A program made the position numbers and the translations under genes. Positions 1 through 9,215 of a stretch of DNA of 64,000 nucleotides are shown here, piece after piece. Location of the stretch: the NCBI RefSeq assembly GCF_024753545.1, contig NZ_JANTOO010000013.1, forward strand, positions 135,277 through 199,276, given 5' to 3'. Every line of letters starts with the position of its first letter. The first letter of the stretch is position 1. The notes under the pieces are model-generated. The model did no database searches. It was not told where the DNA came from and worked only from the letters and a program-made list of their open reading frames with translations. This DNA is from Lysinibacillus pinottii (GTDB lineage: Bacteria; Bacillota; Bacilli; Bacillales_A; Planococcaceae).

Positions 1-2
1 CA

Positions 3-581
3 ACTAATCGAGATTTGGACTTAGCTTTTACAAAAGCAAAACAATATTTCAATATTTTAATGCCAAATGGTGAAAATGGAACTGAAACAGTGTATACTCG
101 ACAAGGTGACTTTTATTTATCGCCGCTAAATAATGGAACAGTTATGCTAGTAACGGCTGAAGGATACCCAGTGGCAAATGCTGCTGGACAAGCTATTACA
201 TTACCAGATAATGTGCAAGGATTTTCAGTACGAAATGGTGGTATACTAGAAGCATCTTATCCAAATGGCGATATAATTCGTACGGATTTAGCGGTTACAG
301 AATTTCAAAAACCGCAACTAATGGAACATGTTTCAGGTTCTTATGTTGGATTACCAGACAACCTTGCTGAACTTGGCTTTACACAAGCTGAAGTTCTAAC
401 AGAGCTAGTAGGTGCTAACCGTCAGCAAATCGGCATGCAGGGTGGTACTTTAGAAATGTCCAATGTTAACCTCTCGAAGGAAATGACAGAACTAATTCAA
501 ACACAACGTTCCTATCAATTCAATGCAAGAACGGTTACATTAGCAGACCAAATGCTTGGTCTCATTAATGGTATTCGATAG
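3..581 (+). CDS. flhP: Flagellar hook/basal-body rod protein, FlhP-like (5' end outside window)
   Basis: The reading frame is already open at the first bases, so the start lies upstream of the window. About 192 residues are visible. The C-terminus carries the flagellar rod/hook signature: a segment on staying with the membrane-proximal rod (NLSKEMTELIQTQRSYQFNA) followed by a Q-M-L-G-L-I-N end. This is the domain shared by FlgG, FlgF and the Bacillus FlhO/FlhP pair, which form the rod or hook base outside the membrane. Position just before fabZ matches FlhP in B. subtilis as I recall it, so FlhP is preferred over FlgG; the family call is firmer than the paralogue call. Confidence 0.8.
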   Translation, partial: TNRDLDLAFTKAKQYFNILMPNGENGTETVYTRQGDFYLSPLNNGTVMLVTAEGYPVANAAGQAITLPDNVQGFSVRNGGILEASYPNGDIIRTDLAVTEFQKPQLMEHVSGSYVGLPDNLAELGFTQAEVLTELVGANRQQIGMQGGTLEMSNVNLSKEMTELIQTQRSYQFNARTVTLADQMLGLINGIR

Positions 582-623
582 GGAGTCATCCTAAAAAGCA
601 AGGAATGAAGAGGAGTACAATTT

Positions 624-908
624 ATGACAAACGATTCACGTCGACGTTCTGTGCCGACACAAGAAACCGATACGCAACCAGAAAAGAAAGAACGCCGCTC
701 AAATGGAGAGCAACGCGAGGTTCGATGGGTGCAAATCCGACTGATTCCGATTTGGTTACGCATTGTAATTGTTCTCATCTTAGTTGTTGCTGCCGCAACA
801 TTAGGCGCAATGGTTGGCTTTAGTGTTATTGGAGAAGGAAATGCTATGGATATTTTCAAAAAAGAAACATGGCAACATATATTCGATATTATGCATGGTA
901 AAGAATAA
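624..908 (+). CDS. EpuA-family small membrane protein ('RNA polymerase subunit beta' family, PF11772-like)
   Basis: A 94-residue protein with a charged, Arg/Glu-rich cytoplasmic N-terminus of about 38 residues, one strong membrane segment (about residues 44-70) and a short acidic/basic tail. This layout and the position upstream of fabZ fit the Bacillales EpuA family, whose database name as an RNA polymerase beta subunit is misleading. The start is fixed by an AGAGGAG ribosome site eight bases upstream. Function is not established; a membrane anchor role is all the sequence supports. It is 42 bases downstream of the FlhP-like gene and probably co-transcribed with it. Confidence 0.7.
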   Translation: MTNDSRRRSVPTQETDTQPEKKERRSNGEQREVRWVQIRLIPIWLRIVIVLILVVAAATLGAMVGFSVIGEGNAMDIFKKETWQHIFDIMHGKE

Positions 909-922
909 TTTTATTCTTTACC
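897..922 (+). terminator. Perfect 12-bp hairpin overlapping a stop codon
   Basis: Arms GGTAAAGAATAA and TTATTCTTTACC pair perfectly with a two-base loop, and the stop codon of the EpuA gene lies inside the left arm. The T-run after it is short and interrupted, so it may be a weak terminator or attenuator ahead of fabZ. Confidence 0.4.
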
Positions 923-963
923 TTACTTTGTGTATACATACTTTATTTTGAGGGGGAAATGAC

Positions 964-1407
964 ATGTTAACAGCAGAGCAAATTCAAGCAATTTTACCAC
1001 ACCGTTATCCATTTTTATTTGTAGATCGTATTATTGAATTAGAAGAGGGAAAACGTGCAGTAGGCTTAAAGAATGTTTCTATGAATGAGGACTTCTTTAA
1101 TGGACACTTCCCAGGATATCCAGTAATGCCAGGTGTGCTAATTGTAGAGGCATTAGCACAAGTAGGTGGAGTAGCTCTTTTAAATGCCGAAGAATTTAAG
1201 GGACGCTTGGCATTTTTAACGGGTGTTGATAACTGTCGTTTCAAACGTCAAGTAGTACCTGGAGACCAACTTAAATTGGAAGTGGAGTTTGTAAAACTTC
1301 GTGGTTCTATGGGTAAAGGACATGGCGTAGCAACTGTAGATGGAGAACTTGTATGTGAAGCCGATATTCTATTTGCAATTGGACCGGAGCAGCCAAAGCA
1401 AGCATAA
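964..1407 (+). CDS. fabZ: (3R)-hydroxyacyl-ACP dehydratase
   Basis: FabZ dehydrates 3-hydroxyacyl-ACP to trans-2-enoyl-ACP in fatty-acid elongation, in the cytosol. The 147-residue length is typical. The N-terminal PHRYPFLFVDRI motif (residues 12-23) and the hot-dog helix motif GHFPGYPVMPGVLIVEALAQ are intact, with the catalytic His48 and Glu62 in place. A strong GAGGGGG ribosome site precedes the ATG. The upstream flagellar gene matches the Bacillus arrangement. No abnormality is seen. Confidence 0.96.
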   Translation: MLTAEQIQAILPHRYPFLFVDRIIELEEGKRAVGLKNVSMNEDFFNGHFPGYPVMPGVLIVEALAQVGGVALLNAEEFKGRLAFLTGVDNCRFKRQVVPGDQLKLEVEFVKLRGSMGKGHGVATVDGELVCEADILFAIGPEQPKQA

Positions 1408-1558
1408 TTTGCATTTATAGACCAAAAGATATAAAATAGATAAAGTCAAGTCAAAAAATTGAGACTAGTAGGTTCTTAAACTGCGATGGCGAATTAAGCG
1501 ATTGTGAATTGAAATAGATGTAATTTTTAGGTTTTACAAACGTAGGAGGATTATTAAG

Positions 1559-1942
1559 ATGTATAAGGAATTGTCTTCAGGTATTAAAATTAGCATTACT
1601 CGTTCGATTTCAACATCTTTTGAAACATACTTAGCAAGTATTGGTTGGGATGAAGAGCGCTTTTCCATGGAAGACTTCATTGCAAGCTGGCAGACTTATT
1701 TCCAAGAGAATGCAGCATGGATCGAAAAAATTCCAGCCGAAATATTGATGAGCGCAGAGTTTCATGAAGAGATGGCACAAAAAATTGATGAGGTCATTGC
1801 CAAAATTTTAAATGAAGAACCAACAGCACAACAAGTTGAAACAATCGAGGCATTGCAAAAAGAGCTAGGCACAGACTATAGATATGACTGTAAAGCAGAA
1901 GCAGCATATATTGAACAGTTATTAAAAGAAAAACAAAAATAG
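1559..1942 (+). CDS. Hypothetical 127-residue soluble protein
   Basis: I do not recognise this gene. The protein is acidic and predicted soluble, rich in Glu, Ala and Lys, probably mostly helical, with Trp residues in its first half (GWDEERF, SWQTYFQ, AAWIEKIP). There is no signal peptide or membrane segment. A TAGGAGGA ribosome site sits about seven bases before the ATG, so it is probably translated. It stands alone between fabZ and a lipoprotein gene. Confidence 0.6.
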   Translation: MYKELSSGIKISITRSISTSFETYLASIGWDEERFSMEDFIASWQTYFQENAAWIEKIPAEILMSAEFHEEMAQKIDEVIAKILNEEPTAQQVETIEALQKELGTDYRYDCKAEAAYIEQLLKEKQK

Positions 1943-2050
1943 TTTGTAGAAAAATCGGATAGTTCCCTCCTTTCTCGGGCAATCTATGTTAGATCACAAA
2001 TACACATGATGTATTTGCTGACATAGTACCAAGAAAGGAGGTTTTTTACT

Positions 2051-2443
2051 ATGTGGAAAATGTCATTTTTAACCATTATTCTGGCTACTGTATTCCTTGG
2101 AGGATGTAACTGGGGAAATCGTGCAGTTGAAGATCATCCTGTGAGAAACGCAGAGACTGACGTTCGTAATGGTGTGGATCGTGTCGAGGATGCGTTAGAT
2201 CCAAATCATCGAAATGATGCATACGATCGGAATGTAAATGGTGTTGAACGAGGTACTGTAAATGAAAATACAACTTTACCTGAAGCGACAACGCCTGGGT
2301 CAAATGCTGATATTAACAGCACAAATGGCTATGACAACGTACCAAACGCGAATGGCGTAAACGGTGTTAAGCGTAATGACAACATGGTTGATGAAAAAGC
2401 CAACGACACTGAAAAGTATCGTGACGGTATGAACAACCGATAA
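2051..2443 (+). CDS. Small Asn/Asp-rich lipoprotein
   Basis: The N-terminus is a classic lipoprotein signal with the lipobox F-L-G-G-C, giving Cys19 as the lipidated residue. The mature 110 residues are very hydrophilic and low in complexity, rich in Asn, Asp, Arg and Val-Asn-Gly motifs, so this is probably a flexible polypeptide tethered to the outer face of the membrane. An AAAGGAGG ribosome site and a strong downstream terminator define it as a single-gene unit. A sporulation-linked role is possible for such proteins but nothing here proves it. Confidence 0.7.
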   Translation: MWKMSFLTIILATVFLGGCNWGNRAVEDHPVRNAETDVRNGVDRVEDALDPNHRNDAYDRNVNGVERGTVNENTTLPEATTPGSNADINSTNGYDNVPNANGVNGVKRNDNMVDEKANDTEKYRDGMNNR

Positions 2444-2447
2444 TATC

Positions 2448-2486
2448 AAAAGAGTGTTTCCTACAAGGAAAACACTCTTTTTTTGA
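2448..2486 (+). terminator. Rho-independent terminator of the lipoprotein gene
   Basis: A long stem (left arm AAAGAGTGTTTCCT, right arm AGGAAAACACTCTTT with one bulged A) is followed directly by a run of T residues. Confidence 0.85.
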
Positions 2487-2603
2487 TTTGAGGAAGCGGA
2501 ATGGCTATTGGAATATAATATTTCAAGTCATTTATGACCCCGTTATCCCAAATAACTTGTACTGACAAGACCTCATTTCACAGAAAAACCTTCAAACGTT
2601 TTT

Positions 2604-2636
2604 TTAAAAAAAACGATGCAAAAAATTTGCATCGTC
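2604..2636 (-). terminator. Rho-independent terminator of ywpF
   Basis: On the minus strand, GACGATGCAAA pairs with TTGCATCGT and is followed by seven T residues. It overlaps the last bases of ywpF. Confidence 0.75.
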
Positions 2637-3060
2637 AGTCACTCTTCAGTTTTGGTCGCTGCTTCATATCTTTTGTAAAGCGTTCCAGCAAATGTTCTAA
2701 AGAGACACCTTCAGCTAGTAGTTCAGAAAGTAATTGTTCGGCATATTTAGAGCGTTTTATTTTGAGGGTACCTTTTAAAAGTACTGATACATGGTCACCG
2801 ATTTCTTGAACCGTATGTACGATTACCTGAAAAGGAGCGGGTTCATTATCGGGAAATGAAATAACGGCACGTACATTAAAAATAGTAGCATTCGCTAAGA
2901 GCTCATCAAAGGTTGAACGATATTGTTTTTCCATAAACAATTCGAGTACCCAAGACTGATGGCTATTTTCCTGATTAATAATGATACCATCGACTAAAGG
3001 GAATGGTTGCACGCCATCTTTTGTGACAAGGTCAAAGGAAAGCATTTTAAATGTTTTCAT
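2635..3060 (-). CDS. ywpF: YwpF-like protein
   Basis: A 141-residue protein starting MKTFKMLSF, with the phrase DGIIINQEN in the first third, which I recognise as the YwpF family of Bacillales. The reading frame is open for 24 codons further upstream, but the ATG at 3060 has a perfect AGGAGG site seven bases before it, so I use that start. No signal peptide or membrane segment; function is unknown. Its place next to ssbB agrees with B. subtilis gene order. Confidence 0.75.
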   Translation of the reverse strand: MKTFKMLSFDLVTKDGVQPFPLVDGIIINQENSHQSWVLELFMEKQYRSTFDELLANATIFNVRAVISFPDNEPAPFQVIVHTVQEIGDHVSVLLKGTLKIKRSKYAEQLLSELLAEGVSLEHLLERFTKDMKQRPKLKSD

Positions 3061-3357
3061 TATGTATATTCCTCCTAAGTCTGTCATTCTTTTAGTATAA
3101 CACATACGGTTCCAGTTGTTGGTCATACGCACTTACTAGTTAATTTCTATTACTGCGAAATTGTTGATTTCATGAAATAGCATTTGCCATTACTGCCTAA
3201 AGCATTCTGGTGAAAAAATAAGAAAAAAAAGAAAAATACAACAGGTAATTTACCTATTTTATGCAGAAGTATCATGGCAAATTATCATTTTTCGATTTTG
3301 TTAATATTGGAATCATTTTGTAAGATGAAGGCAATCCACAGCAAAGGAGGTGAAGGG

Positions 3358-3756
3358 ATGAATCAAGTCGGACTGGTCGGAAGGTTTACGAAAGATCCAG
3401 TATTACGATACTTATCTGGAAATCGTGTGCAGACTCATTTTTCACTCGCCATTAATCGCAATTTCAAAAATAACCATGGGGAAATAGATACAGATTTTAT
3501 ATTCTGTACAGTTTGGGGAAGACTTGCAGAACATATCGTCAAGTATTGCGGCAAAGGCTCATTAATAGGTGCAAACGGCCGAATTCAAACAAGGTCATTT
3601 GTAAATGAAGAAAACACTAAGATTTTTATGACAGAGGTAGTGGTCGAGGATGTTCGATTTTATCAACTTAAACAAAGGGATAGTGACGAAGCTTCTATGG
3701 TGACGCCACCTCCACCCAATGAACAGGAAGACTTAAAAGACTTTGTATTACCATAG
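3358..3756 (+). CDS. ssbB: Single-stranded DNA-binding protein, SsbB-like
   Basis: A 132-residue protein with a single OB fold: MNQVGLVGRFTKDPVLRYL at the start, a T-x-F-x-L-A-I-N-R strand, F-x-x-x-V-W-G-R and the G-R-I-Q-T-R-S-F segment. The C-terminal tail is short and ends D-F-V-L-P, a variant of the acidic partner-binding tip. Neighbouring genes match B. subtilis ssbB (ywpH), the competence-linked SSB, rather than the replication ssb between rpsF and rpsR. The start at 3358 has an AAAGGAGGTGA site; a longer open frame from 3274 lacks one. Confidence 0.88.
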   Translation: MNQVGLVGRFTKDPVLRYLSGNRVQTHFSLAINRNFKNNHGEIDTDFIFCTVWGRLAEHIVKYCGKGSLIGANGRIQTRSFVNEENTKIFMTEVVVEDVRFYQLKQRDSDEASMVTPPPPNEQEDLKDFVLP

Positions 3757-3955
3757 CATGCTACATACGGCGCAGGAAAAGTATTGTCTAATCCGCCATT
3801 CTCCTTAAACTCCTTGCACCGTAGTAACAGAAAGGAATGATGTGGACCAATTTTTTTCGGAAAAGTTGCTGAAGACCGCACAGCAATGAAATTTTTAACA
3901 CAACTGAATATGGATATGAAGTAAGTAGGGAAGAGAAGAGAAGTAAACATGGTTC

Positions 3956-3988
3956 CACTGAAAAAGCGCCAAGAACCCTTGGCGCTTG
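3956..3988 (-). terminator. Terminator of the helicase operon
   Basis: On the minus strand AAGCGCCAAG pairs with CTTGGCGCTT around a four-base loop and is followed by a T-run, immediately after the ywqA stop codon. Confidence 0.85.
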
Positions 3989-3991
3989 TTA

Positions 3992-6766
3992 TTAATATAT
4001 ATCTAATGTAATGAGATCACGAAGTTCTTGATCCTCTAATTCAGTTAACCACTGGCTTGACTGAATTAGTTCTTCTGATAGCGCTGATTTTTGCGCTAGC
4101 ATTTTATCTATCTTTTCTTCAATTGTGCCAAGTGTTACAAATTTATGGACTTGCACAAATTGTGTTTGACCGATGCGGTAAGCACGATCGGTTGCCTGAT
4201 TTTCGACAGCGGGATTCCACCAGCGATCTGCATGTAAGACATGATTAGCAGCTGTTAAATTAAGTCCTGTTCCACCTGCTTTTAAGGAAAGAATAAATAT
4301 AGGAAAATCTCCTGCCTGAAACGCCTCTACTAAGCGGTCTCTTTGCTGCTTAGGCATAGCACCTGTTAAAAACGGTGCATCTACATTATATAATTCACTT
4401 AAACAATGCTGGAGCAATTGTCCCATTCCAATATACTGTGTAAAAATGAGGCATTGCTCGCCATTGTCCACAATTTCAGCCGCCATTTGCACAATGCGCT
4501 CTAACTTTGCCGAACGTGCAAGCATTGTTTGGGCATCCTCGAAAGGCTCTTTTAAATATAGGGCAGGATGATTACATAGTTGCTTTAATTTACTGAGCAT
4601 TTTTAAGACGCGTCCTTTTTTTTGAAACCCTGTTAACTCTTCCAGCTGATCAAGCGTCTCCAAAATATAGCCCTCATAGAGAGAAGCTTGCTCGGCTGTT
4701 AATGGGCAATACTCATTTGACTCTAGCTTATCTGGTAAGTTCAGCTGCAAATGAGGATCACGTTTTGTCCTACGTAATAAGAATGGTTGAATTTTTGTTC
4801 GTAGCTTTTGTTTATGGGATTCAGATTCATCTCGTTCAATTGGTAATATAAAATCTTCATTAAAGCGACCAAAGCTACCTAAATAGCCTTTATGAATAAA
4901 ATCAAAGATTGCCCATAGCTCAGACAGACGGTTTTCTACAGGCGTTCCAGTCAGGGCAATGTGATGGTCACCCAGTAATTTACGAATGGCTTTTGATTGT
5001 AAAGTTTGCATGTTTTTAATATTTTGAGCTTCATCTAAAACAACCGTTGCCCAGTCAATATCCTGTAAAAATTCTGTATCCTGTGACACCGTTCCATAGG
5101 TTGATAAAATAACATGTGGCCTATCAATCAATACCATTTTTTTGAAATCATCATCTTTTGCACGGTTAGTTTGATAATGCGTATGGACAATTAGTGAAGG
5201 AGCGAATCGAGCAAGCTCCTTCTGCCAGTTACCCAGCACTGATGTTGGGCAAATAATAATAGATGGTTTTGTGTAATCAGCTACTGCTTCATATATATGA
5301 AGTAAATAGGCTATCATCTGAACGGTTTTGCCAAGACCCATATCATCGGCTAGGCAAGCACCGAAACCTTGCTGACGCATAAAGACTAGCCATTCAAAGC
5401 CTTCAATTTGATAAGGACGTAACTCTGTTTGTAATGTCGCTGGAATGGGTACAGCAGGTAAACCCTTTTTGTCTAAGAGCTGTTCCATATAAGCCTTTAA
5501 CGATTGCTGTATCTCTAATGCAAAGATAGGATCATCCCGAAGCGCATCGTCAGCATCCTCTTCTTCAATAGGTGCAGATAAATCTTCGGGTAATTCCCTG
5601 AATAACAATTCTCTGACAGTCCAGCTTTCGTCTTCTGCCTGCTGCATTAACGCACGCATCTCTTGCATCCAGTTAGCGTCAACACGGAACCATTCTGTCC
5701 CTATACGAATAAATTCACGCTTTTCTTCCACTAACTTTTTAAATTGCTCAGGTGAGATTGTCTGTCCATTCATCGAAAATTGCCACTTGAATGTTAGAAT
5801 ATCATCTAATCCAGCGACTTTTTTTGTAGATGCATTGCTAGTTGTCACACGGACACGGAATTTGGATTGCTTTAAATCCTTTAGCCATGCTGGGAGCACA
5901 ACATCGAAGCCAAGTGCCTGTAATCTGGCAAGATCCTCACGTAAAAAAGATCGTACCTCCATATCTTCAAGTGTTACACGAATGAAGGTTTCACTACTAA
6001 TAGCATCTTTAGATAGTAGTTGAACTATTTGTTGTTGTTGCTGCTCAATTTCAGTTGCAAACATACGCCATTTTGTAGGGAGTGCATCTTCTATAAGTAA
6101 TGACTGCTTACGAATAGCAGGTGTCCAGTAATTTTTTGTAGTAGCGGTGCTAAGGACCGTTTCTAAGAGCCAGACATCGGAATCTTCTTCTGGTTCACTT
6201 AATCGTAAGGAAACGGTAATGGCACCAACTTGGCGTGTTTGATCCAATGGCCAGCCACCTCGTAAGAAAAAGGGCAATAGCTTTGGTAAATCAGAAAGTA
6301 TTAGCCCTACTTGAGAAAGTTTTTGCTGCACCGCAGTTTCTAATAATGCAGAATCTATATCGTCGAGAGGGAAGGTTAGTGAAGAAAAATCCTCTGCAAT
6401 GACAGCATGTGACCAAAGAGAGGGCTCCTGCCAATAATCCTGTAACGCCAATACTTTACCTAGCCATTTTTTACTATCTTCATTTGCACCAACCCAGCTG
6501 ATAAAGGGATGTTGATAGCTTGATGAAAAAATATCAAGAAGCTCAGCAGCGGAAACCTCAATGGATAAATCCGCCTGATTTGTTAGTAAGCCATAGATAT
6601 TTGCCTCATAGGTAAAGAACAATGAAGATACGAATGTATCTACGTCGATTGTTGTACCATTTGCAGTAAATCCCTGCAACGTAAAATATCCTTCTCGAGC
6701 TACATCGATACGAAGCTGCTGTGTTTTAGAAAAAGGGGAAGGAGAGTTGGCGTTTATTGTCATCAT
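3992..6766 (-). CDS. ywqA: SNF2-family helicase, YwqA-like
   Basis: A 924-residue protein. The first 430 residues are the bacterial SNF2-associated region; the C-terminal half is a complete SNF2 ATPase with Walker A (DDMGLGKT, about residue 475), motif II (D-E-A-Q, about 577), the motif III segment LTGTPVENRLSELWAIF, and motif VI (QATDRAYRIGQ, about 858). It should be a double-stranded DNA translocase acting in repair or transcription; the partner is unknown. Its ATG overlaps the ywqB stop codon (ATGA), so the two are translationally coupled. All key residues look intact. Confidence 0.9.
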   Translation of the reverse strand: MMTINANSPSPFSKTQQLRIDVAREGYFTLQGFTANGTTIDVDTFVSSLFFTYEANIYGLLTNQADLSIEVSAAELLDIFSSSYQHPFISWVGANEDSKKWLGKVLALQDYWQEPSLWSHAVIAEDFSSLTFPLDDIDSALLETAVQQKLSQVGLILSDLPKLLPFFLRGGWPLDQTRQVGAITVSLRLSEPEEDSDVWLLETVLSTATTKNYWTPAIRKQSLLIEDALPTKWRMFATEIEQQQQQIVQLLSKDAISSETFIRVTLEDMEVRSFLREDLARLQALGFDVVLPAWLKDLKQSKFRVRVTTSNASTKKVAGLDDILTFKWQFSMNGQTISPEQFKKLVEEKREFIRIGTEWFRVDANWMQEMRALMQQAEDESWTVRELLFRELPEDLSAPIEEEDADDALRDDPIFALEIQQSLKAYMEQLLDKKGLPAVPIPATLQTELRPYQIEGFEWLVFMRQQGFGACLADDMGLGKTVQMIAYLLHIYEAVADYTKPSIIICPTSVLGNWQKELARFAPSLIVHTHYQTNRAKDDDFKKMVLIDRPHVILSTYGTVSQDTEFLQDIDWATVVLDEAQNIKNMQTLQSKAIRKLLGDHHIALTGTPVENRLSELWAIFDFIHKGYLGSFGRFNEDFILPIERDESESHKQKLRTKIQPFLLRRTKRDPHLQLNLPDKLESNEYCPLTAEQASLYEGYILETLDQLEELTGFQKKGRVLKMLSKLKQLCNHPALYLKEPFEDAQTMLARSAKLERIVQMAAEIVDNGEQCLIFTQYIGMGQLLQHCLSELYNVDAPFLTGAMPKQQRDRLVEAFQAGDFPIFILSLKAGGTGLNLTAANHVLHADRWWNPAVENQATDRAYRIGQTQFVQVHKFVTLGTIEEKIDKMLAQKSALSEELIQSSQWLTELEDQELRDLITLDIY

Positions 6767-8337
6767 ACTAAGTTTCCTTTCTCGATTTCTTCCTGTAACG
6801 CACGGAGTCGTTTGTATTCTGAGCGGATTGTTTGTATATATGCTTCAAAATAAGCTGTTTTACCTGCCCGTTTTGCAGCAGTACGCATACTTTTCCAAAT
6901 GCGTACTGCCTGCTTATAATTCAAGCGAGATTTTTGAGCAATTTCCGCCATTGCATAAACATGATATAGCGGTAAAACCGTAGCTGGTTCAATTTGTAAT
7001 ACATCCTTTAATCCACACATCTCTAAATAAGATAGAGACGAAGGATTTAATTGATGAAGCGCTGCCCAGTCTCGATAACGTCCTTTTTTAATTAAGAAAG
7101 AAGAGAATGGTTGAAGGCCGTAGACTCCGAAGGCGCTGTATAGAATGGCTTCCTCTTCTTCGGTAAGCTGTATTTCATCAAATAAAACCTGGAATTGACG
7201 AACATACTGAGCACGTTGTACAACTGGTACGACTTCCTGCAAAAAGGCTGCTGTCATTGGCAGAATTGCTCGTAAAATAATAGCCAGAGCATGTGATTCG
7301 CCAGCACGCTGAGCAAAAGTAGCGAGTTCAAAAAGATCCTGCATTTGCTGCAAATCAATATGTTTCAAACTTTCAAGCAGTAAGTCCTCCTTTTGTAAGA
7401 GTACATAAAATAATAATCTTAATGATTCTAAGGATATTTCTGCCGAAGGGTTTTCAAGATTATTTAAATAATCTAATTCCTGCTCACGACGAGGCTTTTC
7501 ATAAAAAAGTACCGCCCAAAGTAGCATGTACAGGTGAAGTCGATTTGGAAATAGTCCATGTCGTTCTAATAAAAACTTCCGTACTTCCACTTGGAGAGCG
7601 TCATAAAACGAATCAGTCGCAAAAAGGCGAGATCGATTAGTCAGCTCTGTAAGTATGCTCTCAAAAGATTGACTGCTTTGATCAATAAAGTATTTCATAT
7701 AAGGTGAATCCAGTGAATGGCCTGGTGTTTCATTCAAATGTCGCCAAATAGTATTGAAAATGGCTAACTCCATATACAGTTTATAAAGAGGCTGCCATTC
7801 ACGTTCAAAGGGCATATGTCGACGAAGACGCTCCAATGCATCAGTCCTTATAGCAGAAAGGCCATAGCCCTCTAAAATACGACCTGGTGGCAATAATCGT
7901 TTCATTACTTCCTCAACCATCAATGACCAACTTTGAGGGCTACGTTCATCAGCTAATGATTTTAACTGAACAGATTTTTGAGCACGCCAAGCACTCGACC
8001 AATTTTGAACGGAATCAAAGTACTGGTAAAGAGCAAGTAATGTACCTACCTGATGTCGACACCATTTTGGTTGTGGACAGCTACAGCGTAGCTCTTCTTT
8101 GACGAAATCAATTTCAACAGAAGCGGGTCTGACATCCTGGACAGTTGCATATAATATAGAACTGGCTCCATTAAAACGGTCAAAAATAATGGACTTATTT
8201 CTAACCGAAAAGACCGCACGACGGACTAGTTCTTCATCTTCCGTAGAGGAAGGATGTAAATCATGTTCAGCTTCTTTTAATTTAGTTAACACAAATGCTT
8301 GATGCTCTTTAGCCAATTGCGATATTGACAATGCCAT
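6763..8337 (-). CDS. ywqB: SWIM zinc-finger protein, YwqB-like
   Basis: A 524-residue protein whose SWIM motif is seen near residue 85: C-S-C then C-R-H (CSCPQPKWCRHQ), the C-x-C-x(n)-C-x-H zinc ligand pattern. The rest is helical and rich in Leu and Arg, without membrane segments. SWIM proteins are commonly paired with SNF2 helicases, and here the gene overlaps ywqA by four bases, so the products probably act together on DNA. An AAGAAAGGAG ribosome site precedes the ATG. No defect is seen. Confidence 0.88.
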   Translation of the reverse strand: MALSISQLAKEHQAFVLTKLKEAEHDLHPSSTEDEELVRRAVFSVRNKSIIFDRFNGASSILYATVQDVRPASVEIDFVKEELRCSCPQPKWCRHQVGTLLALYQYFDSVQNWSSAWRAQKSVQLKSLADERSPQSWSLMVEEVMKRLLPPGRILEGYGLSAIRTDALERLRRHMPFEREWQPLYKLYMELAIFNTIWRHLNETPGHSLDSPYMKYFIDQSSQSFESILTELTNRSRLFATDSFYDALQVEVRKFLLERHGLFPNRLHLYMLLWAVLFYEKPRREQELDYLNNLENPSAEISLESLRLLFYVLLQKEDLLLESLKHIDLQQMQDLFELATFAQRAGESHALAIILRAILPMTAAFLQEVVPVVQRAQYVRQFQVLFDEIQLTEEEEAILYSAFGVYGLQPFSSFLIKKGRYRDWAALHQLNPSSLSYLEMCGLKDVLQIEPATVLPLYHVYAMAEIAQKSRLNYKQAVRIWKSMRTAAKRAGKTAYFEAYIQTIRSEYKRLRALQEEIEKGNLV

Positions 8338-8542
8338 AACCTCACTCCTTTCTTTATAGATGGCTATGTTAAATATGGATTAATGGTAGTAAAGGAAAAA
8401 AGACTGTCCTTCCATTATACGATTAAAATGCGGCAATGATAAGCTGAATGATCAGAAAGAAGGAAATTGAATTAAAGATAGTTAACAAGACTTTTGATTT
8501 GTGTTAAAATCTGAATAATCAGATAATCGGGAGGGATGAAGG

Positions 8543-9016
8543 ATGATGCAAGTTCAATACATGAAGCCGTTTTATACAAAAATCACTGGGGACAAATTAC
8601 GTCTCGTGTTTGCTTATCAATATTTCTCTATATTAAAAGAGAATGAGATTTTCCATTTCATTCCCATAGAAGGTAAAGAGATGATTATCAACATGAAGAC
8701 ACAACAAATTGAAAATTTATCTGAGGTGTTTGTTTTCCAAAAGGGCAATCGATTTATTCGATTACCACTTTATCAGCTACTTCTTATTACCAACGTCCAT
8801 GATCATCTGGCACCTATACTTGAAAGCGCTACACCGAAGCAACTTCCTCTTGTTTCTACAGTGACTGTAGGTGAAATTGATCAGCTTATTGCAGAAATTG
8901 AGAACAGAAATCTGGATTACTTAATCGATCAAGCATTATTAGAGAACAATAAATCACTCTTTTTTAATCTATTGCAGCAAAAGAACCATCAACTTGGAGG
9001 TTTCAAAATTGAATAG
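8543..9016 (+). CDS. IDEAL-domain protein
   Basis: A 157-residue protein. The C-terminus (about residues 122-150) contains LIDQALLENNKSLFFNLL, the short helical IDEAL motif (PF08858-like) found in several small Bacillales proteins such as ComK-binding and YpiB-type proteins. The first 110 residues are a beta-rich domain I do not recognise. Two ATG codons in a row at 8543 and 8546 both fit the GGAGGGATGAAGG ribosome site. It is transcribed away from ywqB. Function is unknown. Confidence 0.7.
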   Translation: MMQVQYMKPFYTKITGDKLRLVFAYQYFSILKENEIFHFIPIEGKEMIINMKTQQIENLSEVFVFQKGNRFIRLPLYQLLLITNVHDHLAPILESATPKQLPLVSTVTVGEIDQLIAEIENRNLDYLIDQALLENNKSLFFNLLQQKNHQLGGFKIE

Positions 9017-9030
9017 ATGGTATACCCATT

Positions 9031-9070
9031 AAGCACCTACTTTTCTTACTAGGAGAAGGGGTGCTTTTAT
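9031..9070 (+). terminator. Terminator after the IDEAL gene
   Basis: AAGCACC pairs with GGTGCTT across a loop of about 22 bases, followed by a T-rich stretch. Confidence 0.6.
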
Positions 9071-9164
9071 TATCACAGGTAGGTCAAAAGTTTAAAGGGA
9101 TGAATAACTTTCCTACAAATAATTAATAAATCCTACTATATTGGAAACTATTACCGATGGAACG

Positions 9165-9191
9165 TTAAAAAAGCGGAGGATAGACCGATAT
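9165..9191 (+). promoter_or_regulatory. SigD-type (flagellar sigma) promoter
   Basis: TTAAAA at the -35 and ACCGATAT at the -10 resemble the SigD consensus TAAA, 15 bases, GCCGATAT. Counting TAAA at 9166 gives a 14-base spacer, one short. The expected start of transcription is about 15 bases before the flagellin ribosome site, so the leader is very short. Placement directly upstream of a flagellin gene supports it. Confidence 0.65.
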
Positions 9192-9215
9192 AAGTGGCAA
9201 AAGGGTGGTGAGTAA

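Noticed and set aside
605..823. 72-codon frame from an earlier ATG overlapping the EpuA gene
   Set aside because: It is in another frame of the same region; the frame starting at 624 has the ribosome site and the membrane segment.
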